A DNA stretch of 64,000 bases from Paracoccus sulfuroxidans. GTDB taxonomy: Bacteria; Pseudomonadota; Alphaproteobacteria; Rhodobacterales; Rhodobacteraceae. Positions 26,472-36,252 of the stretch are shown here, piece after piece. Numbering within the stretch: the stretch's first letter is position 1; each line of letters begins with the position of its first letter. The stretch is from the NCBI RefSeq assembly GCF_007830335.1, contig NZ_VLKU01000001.1:248001-312000 (forward strand). The letters are read 5' to 3'. The notes under the pieces were generated by a model. The model saw only the letters and a list, made by a program, of their open reading frames with translations. It did not search any database and was not told the DNA's origin. The translations under genes and the position numbers were made by a program.

Positions 26472-28598
26472 TTATCCTGCAAGTGAGAGGTCGGAAACCT
26501 GGCTTCGATCTGTCTGGCGATCTGTCAGCCCGGCCGGATCGAGGATCAGAGCTATCTGCCCGTCGCCAAGGATCGTGGCGGCCGCGACGCCAGTGATTGG
26601 ACCGTAGTTCTGATCCAGGCCTTTGATGACGACCTGCCGCTGTTCCATGATCGCATCGACGATCAATGCGCTACGCACGCCATCCTCTTTTTGCACGAGG
26701 ATCACGATTGCTCCGGTCGGGCGCTGAGATGCGGGACGAAAGCCGAGGCGGGGCCCCAGATCGATCAGCGGCACCAGATCGCCGCGTATCAAGAGCAACT
26801 GACTATGGGCACCCACCTGCTTGATGGCGGCAGGGGTGAGCGTCGCTGTTTCGATAATGGCCGAGAGGGGAATGACCAGCGTCTGGTCGGCGACGCGGAC
26901 GACCATTCCGTCCAGCACGGCCAGCGTCAACGGCAGCGAAATGCTGAACTGACTTCCCTGACCCGGATTGCTGGAGATCTTGATGCGGCCCCCCAGTGCG
27001 GTAATTGCACTTTGGACAACATCCATGCCAACCCCACGGCCGGAGAGAGCCGAAACCTGCTTTGCGGTCGAAAATCCGGGCAGGAAGATCAGATTGTCGA
27101 TCTCGTTGTCAGAGAGAACGCTGTCAGCAGCAATCAATTTGCGCTCAATCGCGGTTGCGCGCACGCGGTCGCGATTGATGCCCGCGCCATCGTCAGAAAT
27201 TTCGATCAGGACTCGTCCGGAGCTGTGGCGCGCCGAGAGAACCACGGTGCCCTCGGGCGATTTTCCGGCGGCGAGGCGCTGTTCAGCCGTCTCCAAACCA
27301 TGATCGATCGCGTTGCGGATCATATGGGTCAGAGGGTCGGCGAGGCGTTCGATCACCGTCTTGTCGACCTCGGTCGTTTCGCCTTCGGTCCGCAGCTTGA
27401 CCTGTTTGCCGACCGCCCCCGAGGCCTCGCGGACGATCCGGGCCATGCGCTGAAACAGCGGTTTGACGGGTTGGGCACGGATCATCATGACACTGTCCTG
27501 AATGTCGCGGGTCAGGATCATAAATTCTTCAAGGCCATTCTGTACGGCCGTGTCTTCGGCCACACCGGCCAGCGCCACGCTTTGCGCCAGCATCGCCTGA
27601 TTGATCACCAGCTCTCCGACGAGATTGACCAGCCGATCAATCCGTTCAAGATCCACGCGAACCGTTGGATTGGTCTTCTCGGCCGCCTTGTCGCTTGTCT
27701 TATCGACATTCTGTGCGCTCGCCTGGGGCGGCGCGATGTCGACAATGGTCGGTGGTACATCTTCAGAAATCTGGATTGCCGGAGGAGCATGTTCGAGGGG
27801 CGGCTCGTCCGGGATCGGATCTTCCGCAAAAAAATTGTCCACAATGGCGTCCGCCGACCTGATCTCGAGCGCGCAGAGGTCCGAGACGAATTCGAAGATT
27901 TCTTCGATCTCGGCCCGCTCCGCCGAGGTGGTCAGGTCGATCTGCCAGCTGAGCCGGGAGTCCTCTGCATGATCGATCGAGAGCGCCAGATCATCAGGGA
28001 TAAGGCAGCGGACATCGATATCGCCAAGCGTCGCGAGGCTGCGAAGCAGCAGCAGCGGGTCGTTGCCGCTGGCGTAGAACGTGGGGTGAGGCGTGAATTC
28101 CATCTGCCAGGTTCCGGCGACAGCCTCTTCGGGCGCCAGCCCCTCGTCGCTGCCGAAGTCGAAGCTGAGCATGGCGGGCGCGAAGTCGACCTCCTCCTCG
28201 GATGCGGGCATGTCGCCGGTCAGCGCGGCCAGGGCACTGAGAACCTCGTCCGAGCCATCAGGCGGGGGCTCATCGGCCTGCGCGGCGCGGACATGGTCCT
28301 GCAACATATCAGCACCTTGGAAGAAGAGGCGCGTGACATTCGGCGCAACCTGCAACCTTCCGCCACGCAATTCATCCAGCACGGTTTCGAACTGATGGGC
28401 GAAGGCCACGAGATCATCTAGACCGAAGGCTCCGGCCCCGCCCTTGATGGAATGCACGGCACGGAAGATGATATTGATGGTTTCGTCGTCATGCGTGCCC
28501 TCATCCAGAACGGCGAGGGCATCATGCAGGGTTTCCAGCAACTCCTCGCATTCGACAAAGAAGGAGGCGCGGATCTCGGCCATTGGATCATGTGACAT
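26472..28598 (-). CDS. cheA: Chemotaxis histidine kinase CheA
   Basis: 708 residues. Domains in order: HPt (1-105) with phosphorylated His49 in FRAVHSIKGGAGAFGL; a P2-like domain at about 160-255; dimerisation helices (about 315-375, starting RVDLERIDRLVNLVGELVIN); the ATPase with N-box HMIRNAIDHGLE (425-436), G1 DDGAGIN (469-475) and G2 GRGVGMD (520-526); and a C-terminal CheW-like domain from about 570. There is no fused receiver. It autophosphorylates and feeds the two CheY proteins encoded on either side. Confidence 0.95.
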   Translation of the reverse strand: MSHDPMAEIRASFFVECEELLETLHDALAVLDEGTHDDETINIIFRAVHSIKGGAGAFGLDDLVAFAHQFETVLDELRGGRLQVAPNVTRLFFQGADMLQDHVRAAQADEPPPDGSDEVLSALAALTGDMPASEEEVDFAPAMLSFDFGSDEGLAPEEAVAGTWQMEFTPHPTFYASGNDPLLLLRSLATLGDIDVRCLIPDDLALSIDHAEDSRLSWQIDLTTSAERAEIEEIFEFVSDLCALEIRSADAIVDNFFAEDPIPDEPPLEHAPPAIQISEDVPPTIVDIAPPQASAQNVDKTSDKAAEKTNPTVRVDLERIDRLVNLVGELVINQAMLAQSVALAGVAEDTAVQNGLEEFMILTRDIQDSVMMIRAQPVKPLFQRMARIVREASGAVGKQVKLRTEGETTEVDKTVIERLADPLTHMIRNAIDHGLETAEQRLAAGKSPEGTVVLSARHSSGRVLIEISDDGAGINRDRVRATAIERKLIAADSVLSDNEIDNLIFLPGFSTAKQVSALSGRGVGMDVVQSAITALGGRIKISSNPGQGSQFSISLPLTLAVLDGMVVRVADQTLVIPLSAIIETATLTPAAIKQVGAHSQLLLIRGDLVPLIDLGPRLGFRPASQRPTGAIVILVQKEDGVRSALIVDAIMEQRQVVIKGLDQNYGPITGVAAATILGDGQIALILDPAGLTDRQTDRSQVSDLSLAG

Positions 28599-28612
28599 CG
28601 GCGGACGGCCCC

Positions 28613-28978
28613 CTAACCCGTGACCATCTGGACGGTCTTGACCAGCTTTTGCGGATCGAACGGCTTGACGATCCAGCCGGTCGCCCCGGCGTTGCGGGCG
28701 CGCATCTTCAGCTCGGGTGCGCTTTCTGTGGTCAGGACCAGAATGGGAATGGCGCGCAGATGCTCTTTCTGGCGCACGGCCTCGATAAAGCCGAAGCCAT
28801 CGAGGCGCGGCATGTTGATGTCCGAGATGATGATGTCGGGCGTGCTGGCGTCCAGCGTCTCAAGCCCGTGGACGCCATCTTCGGCGACAACCACCGACAT
28901 GCCAACCGCAGAAAGGGTCAGGCGGATCATGTCGCGCATCGTTCGGCTGTCGTCGACAGCCAGCACAGTCAAGGTCAT
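28613..28978 (-). CDS. cheY: Chemotaxis response regulator CheY (first copy)
   Basis: 121 residues, a complete receiver: Asp9-Asp10, phospho-acceptor Asp53 (IISDINMPRLDG), the Thr of LVLTTES and the Lys of WIVKPF. It starts four bases inside the STAS gene (overlap at 28975-28978) and lies 14 bp before cheA, so the three are a tight unit. Whether it drives a flagellar motor or another output is not shown by the window. Confidence 0.93.
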   Translation of the reverse strand: MTLTVLAVDDSRTMRDMIRLTLSAVGMSVVVAEDGVHGLETLDASTPDIIISDINMPRLDGFGFIEAVRQKEHLRAIPILVLTTESAPELKMRARNAGATGWIVKPFDPQKLVKTVQMVTG

Positions 28979-29250
28979 TCGGACCCTCCGTTCATCAATG
29001 CATCGGGGGAGAGGCCAAAGAGCGCCAGCGCCCCGTCGAATTCCCCGGATCGTGGCAAAACCGCGAAATCCTGACCGTCCTGTCGCCACTGTCTTGCGGC
29101 GGCAAGCAGCAGTTGCAGCCCAAGGCCGCCCAGATAGGTGACCCCGGACGCGTCCAGCGTCACCGGGCCGCCGCGCATCGAGAGGATGTCCCGCGTCAGC
29201 GATTGCGCCACGCTGAGATCAAGCCGCGAGGGCAGGGGAAGCACGCTCAT
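28975..29250 (-). CDS. STAS-domain protein at the head of the chemotaxis operon
   Basis: About 91 residues: a single STAS domain (anti-sigma antagonist fold) with LDASGVTYLGGLGLQLLLAA. The serine that is phosphorylated in SpoIIAA-type proteins (in D-S-S-G) is replaced by glycine in this segment, so classical phospho-switching is doubtful. STAS genes commonly head alphaproteobacterial chemotaxis operons next to cheY; their role there is poorly known. The start is uncertain: 29250 or 29262, neither with a clear ribosome binding site. Confidence 0.75.
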   Translation of the reverse strand: MSVLPLPSRLDLSVAQSLTRDILSMRGGPVTLDASGVTYLGGLGLQLLLAAARQWRQDGQDFAVLPRSGEFDGALALFGLSPDALMNGGSE

Positions 29251-29606
29251 GTCGTCATCCATCGGGGCGCTAGCAGGGATTGCCGCATCTGACGGGCCTT
29301 TCCAGTTTCGGTTGATCCGCTTATGGCAGGACAAGGGTTAAGGTTCGGTTGATCCGCCCGCACAGAATGCCACGCAGACCCGCGTTTTGTGCCGAACGGC
29401 TAAAATGCCGGGGATTTTCCTCGGTCATGGCACGCGGATGGTGCGGGCCGGACGATATGGGGTTGCAATCGGGGCGGAATGCGCCTATCTCGCGCGGACT
29501 TCACAGGCGGGGTCGGGCCCCGGCGGGAGACATCCGCCGCAAGGTCCACCGGTTGGGGCAATGCCCTGAAAGCCCCGCCAAGGCGCAAACCGGAAAGGAA
29601 ATGGAC
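29251..29606. other. 356-bp divergent region, chemotaxis operon to rpsB
   Basis: It contains an exact 14-base direct repeat TTCGGTTGATCCGC at 29307-29320 and 29344-29357 (37 bp apart) and an approximate CtrA box TTAA-N7-TTGA at 29338-29352, all just upstream of the STAS gene. The remaining part toward rpsB is its presumed promoter and leader; no clear -10/-35 pair was found. Confidence 0.55.
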
Positions 29607-30389
29607 ATGGCGCTTCCTGATTTCTCGATGCGTCAGCTTTTGGAAGCTGGCGTTCACTACGGCCACCAGACCCAGCGTTGGAATCCGCGCATGGCTCCGT
29701 TCATCTATGGCGAACGGAATGGCATCCACATTTTCGACCTGACGCAGACCGTCCCGATGCTGGACCAGGCGCTGCAGGTCATCCGCGACACCGTCGCCAA
29801 AGGCGGTCGCGTTCTCTTCGTCGGCACCAAGCGTCAGGCTCAGAAAGCCGTCGCTGAAGCCGCCGAAAAATCGGCGCAGTACTACATGAACCACCGCTGG
29901 CTGGGTGGCACGCTGACCAACTGGAAAACCGTTTCCCAGTCGATCCAGCGCCTGAAAGCCATCGATGAGACGATGTCGGGCGGCGCCGAAGGCCTCACCA
30001 AGAAAGAGCGCCTGGGCATGGAACGCGAGCAGGCCAAACTGCAGGCCTCGCTGGGCGGGATCCGCGAAATGGGCGGTCTGCCGGACCTGCTGTTCGTGAT
30101 CGACGTCAACAAGGAAGACCTGGCGATCGCCGAAGCGAAAAAACTGGGCATCCCGGTTGTCGCCATCGTCGACACCAACTGCTCGCCCAAGGGCGTGGAC
30201 TACATCATCCCGGGCAACGATGACGCGGCACGCGCCATCGCGCTTTACTGTGACCTGGCCAGCCGCGCGGCTCTGGACGGCATGACCGCCCAGATGGGCG
30301 CAGCCGGTGTCGACCTTGGTGCGCTGGAAGTGAGCGTCGAGGAAGATCTGGCCGGTGACGCGGCTGCGGAAGAGCAAGCCGACGCCTGA
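29607..30389 (+). CDS. rpsB: 30S ribosomal protein S2
   Basis: 260 residues. The N-terminus [20 protein letters not shown] and [18 protein letters not shown] are diagnostic of S2, as is the [14 protein letters not shown] segment. The ATG at 29607 is preferred over 29601 because AAGGAA then has normal spacing. The protein sits on the 30S head-body junction and is needed for S1 binding. tsf follows 85 bp downstream, the conserved rpsB-tsf order. The acidic C-terminal tail is typical of alphaproteobacteria. Confidence 0.97.
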   Translation: MALPDFSMRQLLEAGVHYGHQTQRWNPRMAPFIYGERNGIHIFDLTQTVPMLDQALQVIRDTVAKGGRVLFVGTKRQAQKAVAEAAEKSAQYYMNHRWLGGTLTNWKTVSQSIQRLKAIDETMSGGAEGLTKKERLGMEREQAKLQASLGGIREMGGLPDLLFVIDVNKEDLAIAEAKKLGIPVVAIVDTNCSPKGVDYIIPGNDDAARAIALYCDLASRAALDGMTAQMGAAGVDLGALEVSVEEDLAGDAAAEEQADA

Positions 30390-30391
30390 TC

Positions 30392-30449
30392 GATCCGGCT
30401 CCCGGATCTTTCACGCAACATTCATCAGGCGGGGATAAGCCCCGCCTGA
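30392..30449 (+). promoter_or_regulatory. Two hairpins in the rpsB-tsf spacer
   Basis: GATCCGG/CCGGATC (30392-30408) is followed by TTT, and a perfect 10-bp stem TCAGGCGGGG/CCCCGCCTGA with loop ATAAG lies at 30425-30449, close before tsf. They may attenuate or process the rpsB-tsf transcript. There is no long T-run, so full termination is not expected. Confidence 0.5.
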
Positions 30450-30474
30450 CGCATTGAAATCAAGGAGACATCGG

Positions 30475-31365
30475 ATGACTATCACCGCTGCAATGGTGAA
30501 GGAACTGCGCGAAAGCACCGGCGCAGGCATGATGGACGCCAAGAAGGCGCTGACCGAAACCAATGGCGACATGGAAGCCGCCGTTGACTGGCTGCGCACC
30601 AAGGGCCTGGCGAAAGCCGCCAAGAAATCGGGCCGCGTTGCTGCCGAAGGTCTGGTGGGCGTGTCCGTCACCGACGGTCGTGGCGTCGCCATCGAGCTGA
30701 ACTCGGAAACCGATTTCGTTGCGAAAAACGCCGATTTCCAGAAACTCGTCCGCGAGATCACCGATCTGGCGCTGAGCACTGGCGAAGACCTCGAGGTCCT
30801 GCGTCAGACCCAGCTGAACGGCAAGACCGTTGACGAAGTCCTGACCGAAGCCATCGCCCGCATCGGCGAGAACATGACGCTGCGCCGGATGCATGTCCTG
30901 AACGGCAGCACCATCGTGTCCTATGTGCACAATGCGGCCGCAGACGGCATGGGCAAGATCGGCGTTCTGGTCGCGCTGAACGGCGACGCGCAGAAGGCGC
31001 AAGAAGTCGGCAAGCAGATCGCGATGCACATCGCCGCGACCAACCCGGCCTCGCTGTCGGAAGCCGATCTGGACCCGGCGCTGGTCGAGCGTGAGAAGAA
31101 CGTTCTGACCGAGCAGGCTCGTGAATCGGGCAAGCCGGAAGCCGTGATCGCGAAGATGATCGAAGGCCGCATGGCGAAATTCCTGGAAGAAGTCACGCTT
31201 CTTGGCCAGAAATTCGTCATCAACCCCGACATTACCGTGGCTCAGGCCGCGAAGGATGCGGGCGTTGAAGTGACCGGCTATGCCCGCGTCGAAGTCGGCG
31301 AAGGCATCGAGAAGAAGGAAGAGGATTTCGCAGCCGAGGTCGCCAAGACCATGGCCGGAGCCTGA
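30475..31365 (+). CDS. tsf: Elongation factor Ts
   Basis: 296 residues. The UBA-like N-domain with [20 protein letters not shown] is the family signature, followed by the core N and C subdomains with NSETDFVA. It exchanges GDP on EF-Tu. The start MTITAAMVK at 30475 follows AAGGAGA. An intrinsic terminator follows at 31391-31418. Confidence 0.97.
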   Translation: MTITAAMVKELRESTGAGMMDAKKALTETNGDMEAAVDWLRTKGLAKAAKKSGRVAAEGLVGVSVTDGRGVAIELNSETDFVAKNADFQKLVREITDLALSTGEDLEVLRQTQLNGKTVDEVLTEAIARIGENMTLRRMHVLNGSTIVSYVHNAAADGMGKIGVLVALNGDAQKAQEVGKQIAMHIAATNPASLSEADLDPALVEREKNVLTEQARESGKPEAVIAKMIEGRMAKFLEEVTLLGQKFVINPDITVAQAAKDAGVEVTGYARVEVGEGIEKKEEDFAAEVAKTMAGA

Positions 31366-31390
31366 TCCTTTCCGCGCTTCGAAACAGTGA

Positions 31391-31418
31391 AACGCCGGCC
31401 AGATTGGTCGGCGTTTTT
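31391..31418 (+). terminator. Intrinsic terminator after tsf
   Basis: Stem ACGCCGGCCA/TGGTCGGCGT (31392-31401 with 31405-31414, one G-T wobble), three-base loop, then TTTT. It closes the rpsB-tsf unit and separates it from the convergent luxR-type gene. Confidence 0.85.
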
Positions 31419-31434
31419 CGTTCTGGCTGCCTCT

Positions 31435-32262
31435 TTAGGCAGTAAAGCGAAGCTTGCCCAGATCGCGCTGATAACGCTGCGGCGAGGGCGTGCTGTCGGG
31501 CCGCGTCTCGGGGAAGCCGCTGTCCGAGAAGATATGGCGGCGAATCGAGGCCAGAATGATCGCCTGCGCCGTCGTGCGCGCGCCAAGAGCGCGGCGTGCC
31601 AGCCGCAGGTGCTTTTCGATGGTCGCGGGGGTGACCTCCAGACGCTCTGCAATCTCGGCCATCGTCTGGCCAACCGAAATCGCCTCAAGCACCTCGCGCT
31701 GGCGCGCGGTCAGCACATCATCAGGTTGGGCATAGGGCAGGCTGGAGATGCGCAGATGCGCGAGCCCCGTCAGCGCGATGATTTCGCGCGCGTTCTTCTG
31801 CCACAGCTCGTCGATCTTGTCCTGCCGCCGCCCGGTGTCCGACAAGAAGACGATGCCCGCACGAACGCGCGGCACCGACTCGAGCATGCTCATGCCGTAG
31901 CCGCCGACATGGCCGAAGCGGCCAAAGAGGTCCATCACCTCATTTTCGTCCACGGTGGTGCGGCCCTGGCTGCGCTCGGTCCGCATCCAGTCCCACGAAA
32001 GCCAACCTTGTTCGCAGCTCAGCTTGCGGTAAAGCGGCAGGCTTTCCAGCTGGCCATTGCACAGGATGTCGTTGCGCAACCTTTCGGGGAAGGTCGACAG
32101 CAGGATGCGGTCATTGACCAGTTGATCGCTTGGCGTTTCCAGAAAACGCATGGCGAAATACATGACCGAAGGAAAACCCAGCGTGGCGAGACGCGACACG
32201 AAAGGCGTCCAAACTTCAGCGGCGGTGCGGGCACCTAGAAACTCTTCGATCGTTTCGATCAT
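31435..32262 (-). CDS. LuxR-family regulator with probable autoinducer-binding domain
   Basis: 275 residues. The C-terminal HTH_LuxR is clear (LTARQREVLEAISVGQTMAE, then ATIEKHLRLARRALGA, about 185-245). The N-terminal 170 residues look like an autoinducer-binding domain, although the invariant residues are hard to place. No luxI synthase is adjacent, so it would be a LuxR solo. It carries a C-terminal extension of about 30 residues beyond the HTH. A GTTAACCA half-site resembling a CtrA half-box lies about 20-30 bp upstream. Confidence 0.75.
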   Translation of the reverse strand: MIETIEEFLGARTAAEVWTPFVSRLATLGFPSVMYFAMRFLETPSDQLVNDRILLSTFPERLRNDILCNGQLESLPLYRKLSCEQGWLSWDWMRTERSQGRTTVDENEVMDLFGRFGHVGGYGMSMLESVPRVRAGIVFLSDTGRRQDKIDELWQKNAREIIALTGLAHLRISSLPYAQPDDVLTARQREVLEAISVGQTMAEIAERLEVTPATIEKHLRLARRALGARTTAQAIILASIRRHIFSDSGFPETRPDSTPSPQRYQRDLGKLRFTA

Positions 32263-32542
32263 TTGTGCAATCTTTGACTGGGTTAACCAAAAGGCAGGGC
32301 CTCGATTCCATGTTCGATCAAGGCGCGCAAATGTTCAATGGTGCAAGACGTCTAAGCCATCCAGATGACTTCCGGGCCACACCCCGGCACTGCGCGAAGC
32401 GTTGAAACCCGCCTTCCGATCGGCGTAATCTTGCAGGGCGTCCCGTGCGGCGCATCGCGGCCTGACGATCTGCCGGGTTGGGCTGGACCCGCTTCCGGTT
32501 GCATGGCAAGTGCAGCCGTTCACACCAAGACCCGAGGTGCCC

Positions 32543-33127
32543 ATGCCCTTTACCATCGCCATCGACGGCCCTGCAGCCTCTGGAAAGGGCACGCTTGCGC
32601 GAGCTCTGGCGACGCATTTCGGCTTTGCGCATCTTGACACCGGGCTGCTTTACCGGGCCGTGGGCGCGATGGGCGGGGACCCCATCGATGCCGCGCAAAG
32701 GCTTCAGCCTTCGGACCTTCAGCGCTCGGACCTGCGCAGCGCCGAGGCCGGGCAGGCCGCAAGCCGCGTCGCCGCCATTCCCGAAGTGCGCGCGGCTTTG
32801 CTGGAGTTTCAGCGCCGCTTCGCCGCGACCGAACCCGGCGCCGTGCTGGACGGACGCGACATCGGCACGGTCATCTGCCCGGATGCTGAGGTGAAGCTTT
32901 ACGTCACCGCCAGCGATACCATCCGTGCCCGCCGCCGTGCGCTGGAGCTTGGCGCCGATGAGGCGCAGATGCTGCGCGAATTGCGCGAACGCGATGCCCG
33001 GGACGCGGTGAGGGATGTCGCCCCGATGAAACCCGCGGCGGATGCCGTGACGCTCGACACCAGCGACATGAGCATCGATGATGCCATCGCGAAAGCGGTC
33101 GAGATTGTCGAAAGGGTGCGGGCATGA
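32543..33127 (+). CDS. cmk: Cytidylate kinase
   Basis: 194 residues with the P-loop [17 protein letters not shown], the NMP-binding [10 protein letters not shown], and the [20 protein letters not shown] signature of CMP kinases. It phosphorylates CMP and dCMP. The start MPFTIAI at 32543 follows CCGAGGT. It overlaps the next gene by ATGA. In many alphaproteobacteria aroA lies just upstream and rpsA just downstream; here aroA is absent and a nitronate monooxygenase gene is inserted before rpsA. Confidence 0.95.
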   Translation: MPFTIAIDGPAASGKGTLARALATHFGFAHLDTGLLYRAVGAMGGDPIDAAQRLQPSDLQRSDLRSAEAGQAASRVAAIPEVRAALLEFQRRFAATEPGAVLDGRDIGTVICPDAEVKLYVTASDTIRARRRALELGADEAQMLRELRERDARDAVRDVAPMKPAADAVTLDTSDMSIDDAIAKAVEIVERVRA

Positions 33128-34167
33128 ACCAGCGGGCGTTCGATCTTGCGGAATTGGCTGTTCCGGTCATTCAGGCCCCGATGGCAGGGATCGCGACGCC
33201 ACGGCTTGCCGCCGAGGTCAGCCGGGCAGGGGGCCTGGGCTCGCTGGGTCTGGGCGCGTCGACGGCGGCTCAGGCCGCGCAGATGATGACCGAGACCGAG
33301 GCGCTGCTGGGCTCGCGCCGCTATGGCGTCAATTTCTTCTGTCACCAGCCCGCGCGCCGGGATGCAGGCGTCGAACGCGGCTGGATCGACTATCTGGCCT
33401 CGGGCTTTGCTGCCCAAGGCGCAGCGGCACCGACCGGTCTGACCGAGATTTACCAAAGCTTTCTGACAGATGACGCCATGCTGGCGGCGGTTCTTGCCGC
33501 GCGCCCCGCGGTGATCAGCTTCCATTTCGGCCTGCCCGATGCCACACGGATCGCCGCGCTGCGCGAGACCGGGGCGCTGCTTCTGGCCTCTGCGACCAGC
33601 CGCGCCGAGGCTGCCGCGATCGCCCGCGCAGGTCTTGACGGCATCATCGCGCAAGGCTGGCAGGCCGGGGGGCATCGGGGCCTCTTCGACCCTGAGGGCG
33701 CTGATGACAGGCTGACGACGGCGGATCTCTTCGCCGCACTCTTGGAGCAGCCGCTTCCGGTCATTCCGGCCGGGGCGATCATGGACGGGGCCGAGGCCGC
33801 CGTTTTCCTCAAGGCCGGAGCGCCTGCCGTCCAGATGGGCACGGCCTTCCTCGCCTGCCCGGAATCGCAGGCGAGCACTCTGCATCGCGAGGGGCTGTCC
33901 TCGCGGGAAAGCGTGATGACGCGGGCGATCTCGGGCCGCCCGGCGCGCGCGCTGCGCAATCACCTCAGCGATCTGGGGCAGGCGGCGGGTGCCGCGCAGG
34001 TTCCCGACTATCCGTTGCCCTATGATCTGTCGAAACAGCTGAACGCGCTGGCGGGCGGCACGGATTACGCCGCGCATTGGGCGGGGGCGGGTGCTGCCAG
34101 AGCGCGCGCCATGCCTGCGGCCGAGCTGGTCGCCACGCTTGCGCAAGAGATCGCGGCCCATCGCTGA
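33124..34167 (+). CDS. Nitronate monooxygenase (2-nitropropane dioxygenase family)
   Basis: 347 residues of the FMN-binding TIM-barrel family. The N-terminus [19 protein letters not shown], the segment GVNFFCHQP, the catalytic-region [10 protein letters not shown] with the active His, and the phosphate-binding [15 protein letters not shown] are all present. Members oxidise propionate-3-nitronate or alkyl nitronates; an enoyl-ACP reductase (FabK-like) role is less likely because no ACP gene is adjacent. Translation is coupled to cmk. Confidence 0.85.
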   Translation: MNQRAFDLAELAVPVIQAPMAGIATPRLAAEVSRAGGLGSLGLGASTAAQAAQMMTETEALLGSRRYGVNFFCHQPARRDAGVERGWIDYLASGFAAQGAAAPTGLTEIYQSFLTDDAMLAAVLAARPAVISFHFGLPDATRIAALRETGALLLASATSRAEAAAIARAGLDGIIAQGWQAGGHRGLFDPEGADDRLTTADLFAALLEQPLPVIPAGAIMDGAEAAVFLKAGAPAVQMGTAFLACPESQASTLHREGLSSRESVMTRAISGRPARALRNHLSDLGQAAGAAQVPDYPLPYDLSKQLNALAGGTDYAAHWAGAGAARARAMPAAELVATLAQEIAAHR

Positions 34168-34183
34168 AAAACCGCCGCAAAGC

Positions 34184-34212
34184 TTGCTTTTGCCCGGTGA
34201 ACTCGGTATATG
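34184..34212 (+). promoter_or_regulatory. Probable strong promoter of rpsA
   Basis: TTGCTT and TATATG are separated by exactly 17 bp. The predicted start leaves a leader of about 148 nt before the rpsA ATG, room for the autogenous control known for S1 in other bacteria. Confidence 0.65.
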
Positions 34213-34366
34213 GCGCCTGTCAGATGGGCGATGGGGTCAGAACAGACCGCTTCACACAAGGGTCGGGCGTAAGCTTCGACCCTTTGCGCTTATCGCGACA
34301 GGCAACGAACAGACCGGCGGAGCCAACCGCATGGCCAGAAAACCGTATAAAGGAAACTAGACACGC

Positions 34367-36046
34367 ATGTCCGCTAAAGCGACCATGGAGGAATTCGAGG
34401 CCCTCCTTAATGAAAGCCTCGCAATCGACACCCCGGACGAAGGTTCGGTCGTCAAAGGCAAGGTCATCGCCATCGAGGCGGGCCAGGCCATCATCGACGT
34501 CGGCTACAAGATGGAAGGCCGCGTTGATCTGAAAGAATTCGCAAATCCCGGCGAAGACGCCAATATCGCCGTTGGCGACGAAGTCGAGGTTTATCTCGAC
34601 CGGGTCGAGAACGCCCGTGGCGAAGCGTCGATCTCGCGCGAGAAAGCTCGCCGCGAAGAAGCCTGGGATCGCCTTGAAAAGGCATATGCAGCGGAAGAGC
34701 GCGTCGATGGCGCCATCTTCGGTCGCGTCAAGGGTGGCTTCACCGTGGATCTGGGCGGCGCTGTTGCGTTCCTGCCGGGCTCGCAGGTTGACGTCCGTCC
34801 GGTGCGTGATGCCGGCCCGCTGATGGGTCTGAAGCAGCCGTTCCAGATCCTGAAAATGGACCGTCGCCGTGGCAACATCGTTGTCTCGCGCCGCGCGATC
34901 CTGGAAGAAAGCCGCGCCGAACAGCGCGCCGAAGTCATCGCCAACCTGACCGAAGGTCAGACGGTCGACGGCGTGGTCAAGAACATCACCGAATACGGTG
35001 CCTTCGTTGACCTGGGCGGCGTTGACGGTCTGCTGCACGTCACCGACATGGCCTGGCGCCGCGTCAACCACCCGTCCGAGATCCTGTCGATCGGCGAAAC
35101 CGTCAAGGTTCAGGTCGTCAAGATCAACAAGGACACCCACCGCATCAGCCTGGGCATGAAACAGCTGCAGGCCGATCCGTGGGATACGGTTGCCGCGAAA
35201 TTCCCGATCGGCTCGGTCCATTCGGGCCGCGTGACCAACATCACCGATTACGGCGCGTTCGTCGAACTGGAAGCCGGTGTCGAGGGTCTGGTCCACGTTT
35301 CGGAAATGTCCTGGACCAAGAAGAACGTCCACCCCGGCAAGATCGTCTCGACCTCGCAGGAAGTCGACGTCATGGTGCTGGAAATCGACGAAGCCAAGCG
35401 CCGCGTGTCGCTGGGTCTCAAGCAGACCATGCGCAACCCGTGGGAAGTCTTTGCCGAAACCCACCCCGAGGGCACCCTCATCGAGGGCGAAGTCAAGAAC
35501 ATCACCGAATTCGGTCTGTTCATCGGCCTCGAGGGCGACATCGACGGCATGGTTCACCTGTCGGACATCTCGTGGGATGCCCGTGGCGAAGACGCCATCC
35601 AGGACTTCCGCAAGGGCGACATGGTGAAAGCCGTTGTCCAGGAAGTCGACGTCGAGAAAGAGCGTATCTCGCTCTCGATCAAGGCGCTGGAAAAAGACAC
35701 CATGTCGGAAGCCGTTGAAGGCGTGAAGCGTGGTTCGGTCATCACCGTCACGGTCACCGCGATCGAAGACGGCGGCATCGAGGTCGAGTACAACGGCATG
35801 AAATCCTTCATCCGTCGTTCGGACCTGGCCCGCGACCGTCAGGACCAGCGCCCCGAGCGCTTCCAGGTCGGTGACCACGTCGACGTCCGCGTCACCAACA
35901 TCGACACCAAGACCCGTCGTCTGGGCCTGTCGATCAAAGCACGCGAAATCGCCGAAGAAAAAGAAGCCGTCGAACAGTATGGCAGCTCGGATTCCGGCGC
36001 TTCGCTGGGCGACATCCTTGGCGCCGCGCTGAAGAGCAAGAACTGA
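34367..36046 (+). CDS. rpsA: 30S ribosomal protein S1
   Basis: 559 residues with six S1 (OB-fold) RNA-binding repeats, recognisable by recurring ITEYGAFVDLGGVDGLLHVT-type segments and SxGxKQ repeat ends. The N-terminus ATMEEFEALL is the S2-binding part. It binds mRNA leaders during initiation. The start MSAKATMEEF at 34367 agrees with the family. A strong terminator follows at 36067. Confidence 0.97.
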   Translation: MSAKATMEEFEALLNESLAIDTPDEGSVVKGKVIAIEAGQAIIDVGYKMEGRVDLKEFANPGEDANIAVGDEVEVYLDRVENARGEASISREKARREEAWDRLEKAYAAEERVDGAIFGRVKGGFTVDLGGAVAFLPGSQVDVRPVRDAGPLMGLKQPFQILKMDRRRGNIVVSRRAILEESRAEQRAEVIANLTEGQTVDGVVKNITEYGAFVDLGGVDGLLHVTDMAWRRVNHPSEILSIGETVKVQVVKINKDTHRISLGMKQLQADPWDTVAAKFPIGSVHSGRVTNITDYGAFVELEAGVEGLVHVSEMSWTKKNVHPGKIVSTSQEVDVMVLEIDEAKRRVSLGLKQTMRNPWEVFAETHPEGTLIEGEVKNITEFGLFIGLEGDIDGMVHLSDISWDARGEDAIQDFRKGDMVKAVVQEVDVEKERISLSIKALEKDTMSEAVEGVKRGSVITVTVTAIEDGGIEVEYNGMKSFIRRSDLARDRQDQRPERFQVGDHVDVRVTNIDTKTRRLGLSIKAREIAEEKEAVEQYGSSDSGASLGDILGAALKSKN

Positions 36047-36066
36047 TTTCTTCCGAAATCGACATC

Positions 36067-36099
36067 GCCGCCTCCGGATCCTGCCGGGGGCGGCTTTTT
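36067..36099 (+). terminator. Intrinsic terminator after rpsA
   Basis: Stem GCCGCCTCCGG/CCGGGGGCGGC (one G-T pair) with a six-base loop, followed directly by TTTTT. It isolates rpsA from ihfB. Confidence 0.9.
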
Positions 36100-36176
36100 C
36101 TATGCCAAATTCCGCCGATCAAGCGCCCTTGGTGAGAAAATTCGGCAACTGAAGCTTGGGGTTGCGCGTTCTTTGT

Positions 36177-36204
36177 TTGATTGCGTCGGCGGCTGATCTA
36201 CAAT
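36177..36204 (+). promoter_or_regulatory. Probable promoter of ihfB
   Basis: TTGATT and TACAAT with 16-bp spacing, about 50 bp before the ihfB start. It follows the rpsA terminator, consistent with independent transcription of ihfB. Confidence 0.6.
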
Positions 36205-36252
36205 GATAATTCAGCAGTGCACGACCGGGCACGAAAAATATCAGGACGAAAA

